Positions 56,385-64,000 of a DNA stretch of 64,000 nucleotides are shown piece by piece (positions within the stretch are counted from its first letter, which is position 1; each line of letters begins with the position of its first letter). The stretch is taken from positions 13,052,001-13,116,000 of the forward strand of contig NC_133401.1 in the NCBI RefSeq assembly GCF_047511655.1, written 5' to 3'. This DNA comes from Castor canadensis (taxonomy: Eukaryota; Chordata; Mammalia; Rodentia; Castoridae). The translations under genes and the position numbers were made by a program. The notes under the pieces were generated by a model. The model was not told the DNA's origin. It was given only the letters and a program-made list of their open reading frames with translations, and ran no database searches.

Positions 56385-56992
56385 ATGCTAGCCTAAGGGC
56401 TGCTTCAAATGTCTTTATTGGCCTTCTTGAGTGTCATGATGTTGATACCTATCTGACTGCAGATGAATCTCTGGAAGAAGCTGCCACCAGGACAGACCTC
56501 ATTGCAATTCATTGAGAACTACCTGCAGTTGAAAACAAAGCAGATGTAAAACCACCTTATGAAGATGTCACTGGATGGACAATATGTAGATTGAGGTTGC
56601 AAGGGGTTTACAAATTTTGACTGGAGCTTTGAGGAAGGATGTTCACCAGAATGAGTCAGAGTTTTATAAATGGGGGCTTTTGAAGGTACAGGAACAAGAT
56701 TCTAGGCAAGAATGCCCAACTCTTGGGATGTACAATTCCCAAGCTGGGGAGAAATGCATTCAGTACCTCACTTGTGGGTTCTATCCTAATTCAGGCAATG
56801 TTCCCTCTAACCTCTTCCACACCCATCAGAACAGAGACCACTATGGCCCCATTTTCACTGTCCACTTGGGACCTTGCCAGGTCATGGTGCTGTGTGGATA
56901 TGATGCAGTGAAGGAGGCTCCATTGGATCAGGCTGAGGAATTTGGCAGGTGAGGGGAGCATTCCACCTTTGAATGATTCCCTAAAGGCTATG
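56385..56992 (+). pseudogene. CYP2A: Cytochrome P450 family 2 (CYP2A-like) pseudogene, exons 1-2
   Basis: CYP2A enzymes are ER-anchored mono-oxygenases. Exon 1 (56,385-56,564) is exactly 180 bp. It starts M-L-A-stop-G-L-L and keeps the membrane-anchor pattern LLAFLSVMML, the proline hinge KLPPGQTSLQFIENYLQL and KQM-stop-NHLMK. Intron 1 is 265 bp. Exon 2 (56,830-56,992) is exactly 163 bp, with YGPIFTVHLGP, VLCGYDAVKEA, LDQAEEF and a final KGY. The acceptor CATCAG and the exon 2 donor GTGAAG are kept, but the exon 1 donor is AT instead of GT. Stop codons replace codons 4, 24, 55, 101 and 109; there is no indel in 343 coding bases. Introns show it is a duplicated gene, not a retrocopy. The heme-binding exons are absent. 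Confidence 0.9.
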
Positions 56993-57659
56993 GTGAAGAG
57001 GATACTATGTGTGGTATGTAACCAGGGACGTAAGGTGGCTTTATTCAACCATTATTTCCCCCACAACTCAACCGTTCACTTGAGGTTGGGCAAAGTCATT
57101 TTTTTTGGTGTTCTCTCCACATCTCTCTTCATCATTGCTTCTCCCTATTTTTATATCTGTCCTGTCTCAGATATTCTGTGTCTTGTGTCTCCCTGTCCCT
57201 CTCTGTCTACCTTTTGTCTCTCACTGGAAATTTCTTCATTCCCTAGATGTATTCATCTCTTAGAACCCCTTGAGGTTTCCCTCTTGGCATCCTGTTCCTG
57301 TATTTTCACCTGATGTTTTTCTCCTTTTGTCATCATCAGTTTCTGTGCTTTCCCTTGTTTATTTCTCTCCCTCTCTTCCATCTCACACTTCTTCAGAGTC
57401 TCACATAAAATCTACTTCAGTGTTCCCTTGAATCCACCCAACAATCCCTATTTTCTCCAGACCTACTGTCTCTGTCTATTTATCATTTCTTCTTCATGTC
57501 AGTTCAGAACTTTTGACATTTTTGTAACTTCTGTCATGTTTCCAAAATCTCTCTAACCTCTTCTTTGCCTTTCACTCTTCCTTTTTTCCTCCTTCCATCA
57601 TTATAGTGGTTATATATTCTGGTCTTTGTGCAAGTATCTCTCATCCTTGTCTATGATTT
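56993..57659 (+). other. Remnant of CYP2A-like intron 2
   Basis: Pyrimidine-rich sequence directly after the exon 2 donor. No match to P450 exon 3 (a 150 bp exon in this family) was found before L1 sequence begins. It is consistent with an intron truncated by later L1 insertion or deletion. Confidence 0.5.
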
Positions 57660-59310
57660 CATTTGGTTTGGTATATTCCTGTACTTTATATGGCTGGATC
57701 ATGTCAGAGCTTTTGAGAAACCACCACACTGTTTTCTTTAGTAGCTGTACTAGTTAGAATAGATCCAACACTGTATAAGTGCTCTGTTTGCTCCACTCCC
57801 CTGCATTTGATTTTTTTGTTTTGTCTTGTTTTTTGAAGATAATCTATACTTTTTTCCAGAGTGGCTGTGCTAATTTACAGTCCCACGAACAGTGTGTGAT
57901 GGTTAATTTCTCTCTCCTCTCTCTCTATCTCTGGATTTTGAACTCAGGGCTCCACACTTGGTGGGCAGGTGATCTTACCACTTGAACCACTCTGCCAGGC
58001 CCAAGCCTTACTTTCACCCCATTCTTGCCAAAATTTGCTGCTGTTTGTTTCCTTGATGACTGCCATTGTGGCAGGGTTGAACAGCATTCTCACCAGTGTA
58101 TGACTCACATTTCTTATTGGCTAAAGATAGTCTATATTTTTGTGTATTTACTGCCCATCTGTACTTCTTCTTTTGAGAACTGTCCATTCAATGGATTTGC
58201 TATTATTAGTAGCATCGTTTGTTCTTTTGGTGTTTAATTTCTTGAGTTCTTTCTATATCTCATCTCAGAGGAATAGATGGGAAAGAGTCTCTTTCATTCT
58301 GTAGGCTGTCTCACCACTCTGAAAATTGTATCCTTTGATATGCAGAAGGTTTTGGTTTGATGAAATTTAATTGGCTGATTATTACTATTATTTACAGATC
58401 TATTGATTTCTATTCTGAATGTTATTGTCTCTGACTAATCTTGAAGTGTTTTCTCTATGTTCTCCTCTAGTAATTTCAAAGTTTTAAAGTCTGACAGAGT
58501 TTGAATTTGTTTTTACATAGTGACATATATGAATCTAGTTTCAGCCTTCTACATGTGAATATCCAGTTTTTCTGGGTTCTCTACTGTATTCCATTGTTCC
58601 ATCTGTGGATTCTTGTACTATGTGGTTTCAACCACATGGCTTCAAATTAAGCTACAGAACCATAGTAACTAAAACAGCTTTTTCCCTGCAGCATTGCTGT
58701 TTTGCTCAGTATTGCTTTGGCTATTCATCATCGGGATTTGGATGGGGATTGCATTCAATCTCCAGATCACTTTTGGTAATATGGCCATTTTCACAATAGG
58801 AATTCTGATTATCAATGAGTGCAGGAAGTATTTCCACCTTCCAGTGTGTTCTTCAATTCTTTCTCAAATGATTTGTACTTTTCATAGAGGGTTTTCACCT
58901 CTGTGCATGGGGTTATATCTAGGGTTTTGGGTGGGTTTTTTTCCTTTGTTTTATTGTTATTTATTGTTTGTTTGAGGACATTATGCCTGGAATATTTTCC
59001 CAAATTCTTGTTATCCATGTTCTTGGTACATAGAAAAGATAATGATTTTGTATCAGTAGATTTTGTTATCTGCAGTTTTATGTAGATTTTGGATCCTGCT
59101 AAGTTGCTAAAAATTTTTAGCAGATGTAAGAGGAATCTTACAAATAGGAATAATTTGACTTCTTCTTTTCCTGTTTATATTCCTTTTATTTTGTTTTATT
59201 TTGCCCTAACCCAGAATTCAAGCAAAAGTAGGAAGAAGGGACACCAGAGACATATTTTTTATTTTAGATGTTTTCTATCAGTATTCCTCCCATGAGTGCA
59301 ATTTTGGCTA
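57660..59310 (-). mobile_element. Old L1 ORF2 fragments, antisense
   Basis: Several pieces of minus-strand L1 ORF2 run in consistent order. Plus-strand markers are CCACCACACTGTTTTC near 57,720, a second partial copy of the same site near 57,855 (CCAGAGTGGCTGTGC), TTCCTTGATGACTGCCATT near 58,050 and GGATTGCATTCAATCT near 58,748. All frames are broken, and divergence is higher than for the 51-55 kb L1. A SINE interrupts it at ~57,930. Confidence 0.75.
57929..58003 (-). mobile_element. tRNA-like SINE fragment
   Basis: On the minus strand GGCAGAGTGGTTCAAGTGG resembles a Pol III A box (TGGCAGAGTGG), and GAGTTCAAAATCC, ~45 bases on, resembles a B box. The sequence between is tRNA-like. L1 sequence flanks both sides. 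The wording recalls SINEs I associate with castorid and heteromyid rodents, but I could not search for this. Confidence 0.6.
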
Positions 59311-60945
59311 CAGATTTTTTTAATTGTTCTGCTGGGGGTACATTGCAGCATTTACAAAAGTTCTTACAACATATCAAATGTATCATACTTGAATTCACCC
59401 CCTCCATCATTCTTTATCCTACCTCCCCCATTCCTGGGATAATTTCAACAAGTCCTGTTTTTCCATTCACATACATGTGTACACACTAAGTACACCATAT
59501 TCACCCTCCCATACCCTTTTCCTACATCTTCCCCACTCCCACTGGTAAAAATTCCCTGGACAGAAATTGTTCAGCTTGCCTGTTCTCTGATTTTGTAAAA
59601 AAAAAAATTTTTTTGTTTGTTTGATATACCTATACAGGGAATTTCCTTGTGACATTTCCATGTATATATATGTATTATAACCTGGATTGGATCATCTCCT
59701 CTATTTTTCACCTTTCTACCTCATCATTCTCCTTCTTATGTTGAATTCAATGTTTCAAAAGTCTGTATTCATTCCATATAGAAAGTACATCAACCATATC
59801 ATCTTCTTAATTTTGTTCTTTTACCCTCCTTCTCTTGTATGTAACCTTCCTTTAGTGTTACCCGTTTTTCATAATATTGCCTGTATTTGTATTGTGTCTA
59901 TTTTCCACATATGAGAGAAGACGTGCAGACTTTGGCTTTCTGAACCTGCCTAGCTTCATTTAAGATGATGATCCCTAGTAACATCCATTTAACTGCAAAC
60001 AACAAAACTTCATTCTTCTTTATGGTTGAATACAATTCCATTGTACCACATTTTCTTAATGCTTTCTTCAGTAGTGGGGCATCTTTACTTTTTCCATAGC
60101 TAAGCTATTGTGAATAATGCTGCAATAAACACAGGTATGCAGGTGCCTTTATTGTAACATGACTTATATTCCTCTAGGTATATCCCTAGGAGTGGTATTG
60201 CTAGTAATATGGCAGTTCTATTTTCATTTTTTGAGGATCCTCCATACTGTTTTCCATAGTGATTGTACTAATTTACATTCCGCATATTTTTTGTTGTTTG
60301 CGTTCTTGATGACGGCCATTCTAACAGGAGTGAGGAGGAATCTTACTGTGGATTTGTTTTGCATTTCTTTTATGGCCAGGGATGTTGGGCATTTCTTCAT
60401 GTGTTTTGGGGCTATTTGGACTTCTTCCATCGAAAACGTTCTGTTCAGTTCATTGGGTCATTGATTTTTTGGGAGATTAGTTTCTGGAACTCCCTGTATA
60501 TTCTGGTTAGTATTCCCTTGTCAGATCTACAGCCTGCAAAGATTTTCTCCTATTCTTTGGGGAACTTCTTCACTCTGGTGACCATTTCTTTTCTTGTGCA
60601 GAAGCTTTTTAATTTCATGTAGTCCCAGTCTTCAGTCCCTTCTCTTAGTTGCTAAACCATCTGAGTTCTATTTAGGAATTCATTTCCCCATCCTTTTAAT
60701 TCCAGCATATTCCCTGCTCTTTCCTGTATGAGGTTCAAAGTTTCAGGTCTTTATTAAGGTCTTTATTTCACTTTGAGTTGCTATTTGTACAGGGTGAAAA
60801 CCATGGCTCTTGTTTCAGTTTTCTCCATACAGATATCCAGTTTTCCCAGCAACATTTGCTGAAGAGGCTTTCATTTCTCCACTACATATTTGGGCTCCTT
60901 TGTCAAAAATCAGTTAACTGTAACTGTGTCCCATTAGTTGGAGTT
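59311..60945 (-). mobile_element. L1 3' half (ORF2 C-terminus and 3' UTR), antisense
   Basis: The minus-strand L1 3' UTR lies at ~59,311-59,940, starting beside a T-run at 59,312-59,320. ORF2 sequence follows to ~60,945. The minus-strand frame at 60,224-60,430 includes MKKCPTSLAIKEMQ and STVRFLLTPVRMAVIK, matching the ORF2p order KKCS-SLAIREMQ...YHLTPVRMA. It is decayed. The part after 60,286 belongs to the duplicated block, while the 3' UTR part has no partner in copy 1. Confidence 0.8.
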
Positions 60946-61984
60946 TTCTGAAAGATTATAGATGATTGAGTGGTAGTTGAACTCTGGAGTGTATTCTTGT
61001 CTTTAGATGGGGTAGTACTAACTTAATAGTAAGCCCTTCAGCTTCTTCTTCTCAAGTTGCTGAATGGTACCCTCTGTTCCACATAGAGCAAGGAGGCCAA
61101 GTTGCTAATGCTATCAGAGCTGTTAAGCTTTAGCCTTGAAATACAGTAATATCAAATGAGGACCAATTACTGGTACAGTTCCAATATCTTCAGTTGTCTA
61201 TTGGAACAAAGATGGATTTTCATGGTCCTGGAAGAGTAATGGTAGTAAGGGTGAGGATGGGAAGGAGACAGGGAGGATATCTTTAGTAGATAATATGTCC
61301 AACTGCTGTTGTTGAAGTATTTATTTTTACTTTCCATTTTACTCATGTTTCTTTTGTGTATTTTCCATTTCTGCTGTTTTGTGCATGTATGTTAATACTA
61401 ATTGTGTTTTTGATAAATGAACATTTTATTAGTATGCAATATGGTTCATTTTACTTTATAATCATTGCTTACTGAATATCATTTGTTTGCTAGGGGTACA
61501 CCCACTTCTGTACTCTTTTGGCACTATTTGCAAGCATTATGCATTTATGATTTACCATGAAATGTTAAACCCTTGCAATAGCTGTTTTGAATTTCTAAGT
61601 GGAAATGACTTTTTATGTAATTTGTTAATGATTTACCACTGTATTGGATTCTCAATGAAAGAAGAATTACAAACAAATGATGAAGTTAAAACTATTTGGT
61701 TTGGTAATGGCTTTTATACTCTTTTAAAGGAATCATTTACTTTTACATATGCACATTAAAAATAAATGGAGCTAAAACATAAAGTGTGAGACATATATCA
61801 ATATAACCCAGTAAGAGTAATGATTAAAGGTATAAAGTAAAACAATCAGTGCATACTTTGAAACTTCTTTAAACTAGAAATCAATGCATGAGGTTTCATA
61901 AAAATGTCACATGCTATATTAGTGTGAAAATTTGAAATAAATGTATAAGCTAAAATATATCTCATTCTGTATACTCTTTTAAAA
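60946..61984. other. Unclassified sequence, partner of 47,616-48,640
   Basis: AT-rich with no gene recognised. It is close in sequence to copy 1 across its length, which marks the duplication outside recognised L1. Confidence 0.5.
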
Positions 61985-62963
61985 AATGAAAGACAGGAAT
62001 GCAAAACATATCCTGTGAGGAGGTGGATACTAGTGAGAGGGTGAATGGAGAAGATGAAGGACGGTGAATATGGTCATGGTTGTATGACAACAGAACCTGC
62101 TAAAATTCTTTTTAGAAGAGGGTGGAGAAGGGGAGTGGGTGAAGCTCACCAAGGTACATTGTAAGCATGTATGGGAATGTCAGAATGAAACACCCTGGAA
62201 CAATAAATATATGCTAATAAAATTCCCAATCCATGAGTAAACCACTACAATCTTTTCCTCACAGGATTAACATCCAGAATATATTAAGAGTCATGAAATT
62301 AAACGTGAAAAGAACAAATAATTAATAATTAATTATTTTTCCAATTAATAAATGGGCAAATAAGTTGAACAGACATTTCTCAAAAGAAGTACAAATGACC
62401 AACAAATACATGTGGTGTATTCAGCATTCTTCAGTTTAAAGAAAATGCAAATCAAAACAACACTTAAATTCCATCTCACTTCAATCAGATTGGCTCTCAT
62501 CAAAGAAAGTCATGACAAAAAATTCTGGGATGGATGTGGTGGAGTAGGAACCCTTATCCACTGTTGGTAAGAGTGTAAACTAGTGAAGCCACTATGGAAA
62601 TCAGTATGGAAGTGTTTCACAAAAGTAAAAATAGAATTTTCACTAGAATAGAATGAATAATAATGAATAAATAGAATAGAATGCTGTACCACTGTTGACC
62701 ATATATCTAAATGAATATAAGTCACCTGCACATCCACGTTTATTGTAGCTCTATTCACAACAGCCAAGCTATGAAATTCCCTTAGTTGTTCAACATTTGT
62801 TAAATAGAAAAAAATATAGTATATTACTCTTCCTTATAAGAAGAAAGAAATTACATTGTTTGTAGGAAAATGGATAGAAGTGGAAATCAGATTGTTGCTT
62901 GAGATATACCAGGTTCAAAAAGACAAATTTTCCATGTTTTCCTCATATGTGGAATCTAGTAAT
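61985..62963 (+). mobile_element. L1 3' UTR piece and decayed ORF2 3' end, sense, copy 2
   Basis: Partner of 48,641-49,602. The 3'-UTR-like end is at ~62,170-62,222 (CAATAAATATATGCTAATAAAA). ORF2 C-terminal sequence then follows, including CCCTTATCCACTGTTGGTAAG (62,548 on) and TTTATTGTAGCTCTATTCACAAC. Reading frames are broken. Confidence 0.75.
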
Positions 62964-63388
62964 AGGTGATGGTTGTGGTGGTGATGGTGGTAGTGGTGGT
63001 GGTGGTGGTTGCGGTGGTGGTGGTGATGGTGGTGGTGGTGATGGTGGTGGTGGTTGTAGAGGTGGTGGTATGGTGGTGGTGGTTGTGGTGGTGGTGGCAG
63101 TGGTTGTGGTGGTGGTGGTGGTGGTGGTATGGTGGTGGTATGGTGGTGGTGGAGGTGATGGTGTGGTGGTGGTGGTGGTATGGCGGTGGTATGGTGGTGG
63201 TGGAGGTTATGATGGTGGTGGTAGTGGTTGTGGTGGTGGTGGTGGTATGGCGGTGGTATGGTGGTGGTGGAGGTGATGATGTGGTGGTGGTGATGGTTGT
63301 GGTTTTGGTGATGGTTGTGGTGGTGGTGATGGTTGTGGTGGTGGTTGTGGTGGTGGTTGTGGTGATACTAGCAGCAGCAGTAGCAGTT
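62964..63388 (+). repeat. Expanded imperfect (GGT)n tract, copy 2
   Basis: About 400 bp of GGT/GTG trinucleotides with GAT, GTT and ATG interruptions and longer internal repeats such as TATGGCGGTGGTATGG. It ends in AGCAGCAGCAGTAGCAG as copy 1 does. Long open frames over this tract encode only Val/Gly or Thr/His runs and are not genes. Confidence 0.95.
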
Positions 63389-64000
63389 ATATGACATGAT
63401 TGTGGAAAGTGACTCTGGTGAGAAGAACCAGCAGCAAGGGAGTGGGGAAAATGTGAATATGATGCTATGAATGTGATCACTTACCTCATGTATACGTAAG
63501 AAAATAGCATAACAAAACACACTAAAAATGAGTTGAACTGGGAAGGTAATTAAAGTGAAAAAAGGGGGTGAAATTGAACAAAACACATTATGTACTTATA
63601 TGGAAATATCACAATGGAGCCCCTTTGTACAATTAATTTATGAAAGAAAAGAATAAAAATTTCAAAACCGTAAATTTTTCCCTAATCAACTTAGACTTAT
63701 AGTTAAAGCATGTATAATAGTGTTATGAACAAGGGAAGGAGTCATACCTGGGCACAAAATCCTTATTCCTTTCATCCATTTAAGTGTTACATGGATGACT
63801 ATACATTCTTTTCTGAGATACCATGGCTCAGTGGAGATTTGCGTTTCTCGATATACAGCGTTAGGAGACAAGTCAGTGAAAGCATGGGTACTGCAAGATC
63901 ACTTAGCACTTAGCTGTGAAATATCTTTCTCCCTTGAGTGGATCCTTTTGTTATCCAAGGCTTCTATATGAAGTATAAGTAAAATAACCCTTTATTCTCC
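63389..64000 (+). mobile_element. Probable L1 3' UTR, sense, copy 2
   Basis: Partner of 49,755-50,335 with the same markers (GAGAAGAACCAGCAGCAAGGG, ATGATGCTATGAATGTGATC). No coding sequence is seen. Confidence 0.55.

Larger units (their letters stand above)
60286..64000 (+). repeat. Direct segmental duplication, copy 2 (partner 46,970-50,335)
   Basis: Colinear with copy 1 to the window end, where GTGGATCC and AAGTAAAATAACC still align. Copy 2 has an extra AATGAATAATAATGAATAAA-type insertion near 62,645-62,680 and a GGT tract about 270 bp longer. The homology may extend past the window. Confidence 0.8.

Noticed and set aside
56617..56952. The 111-codon open frame as an intact P450 exon
   Set aside because: It starts inside intron 1 and crosses the acceptor at 56,829. 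Only its last ~40 codons are P450 sequence, and the upstream part is intron.
62956..63480. A 174-codon Thr/His-rich frame and Val/Gly-rich frames
   Set aside because: Pure translation of the GGT microsatellite.

Overview
This is mammalian nuclear DNA. There are no bacterial-type operons, and almost everything recognisable is LINE-1 (L1) sequence, simple repeat, retrocopy or a decayed cytochrome P450 gene. A tRNA-like SINE fragment (57,929-58,003) and the style of the L1 3' ends suggest a rodent, possibly of the beaver/kangaroo-rat group. That placement is from memory and only tentative.

Positions 1-45,128 are one head-to-tail tandem array with a 2,779-2,781 bp period, and it runs off the left edge of the window. 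Each unit is the 5' part of an L1 on the minus strand: a GC- and CpG-rich 5' UTR with a YY1-type site at its 5' end, an intact 400-codon ORF1, a 50 bp spacer and the first ~27 codons of ORF2. ORF2 then fuses to the 5' end of the neighbouring unit. Sixteen units with complete ORF1 are present (unit starts 485, 3265, 6044, 8824, 11603, 14382, 17163, 19943, 22722, 25501, 28281, 31060, 33840, 36620, 39400, 42179), plus a partial 5' UTR at the left edge. No unit has the ORF2 endonuclease or reverse transcriptase. The array is therefore an L1-promoter-plus-ORF1 macrosatellite. Units are nearly identical, but they carry two ORF1 haplotypes (A and B), a shared small conversion tract in two adjacent units, and a three-unit block that recurs 11 units later. 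The rightmost unit has an intact B-type ORF1 but a diverged, CpG-depleted 5' UTR.

Positions 45,129-46,963 look like the 5' UTR of an older, related L1, also on the minus strand. From 46,970 to about 50,335 is a block of L1 pieces, unclassified sequence and a GGT repeat. It recurs at 60,286-64,000 as a direct duplication.

Between the two copies lies a decayed P450 locus. Exons 1 and 2 of a CYP2A-like pseudogene (56,385-56,992) keep exact exon lengths but contain five stop codons. Its 5' flank was split by a minus-strand, 5'-truncated L1 (51,057-54,934) with an 11 bp target-site duplication. That L1 was itself split by a poly(A)-tailed retrocopy of an mRNA (52,041-53,950) with a 16 bp duplication. 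Further L1 fragments (57,660-60,945) follow the pseudogene and occupy the place where later P450 exons would be expected.

The only intact protein-coding potential I can support is the sixteen L1 ORF1 copies. If transcribed, each would give ORF1p, an RNA-binding chaperone, without the ORF2p it normally works with in cis.
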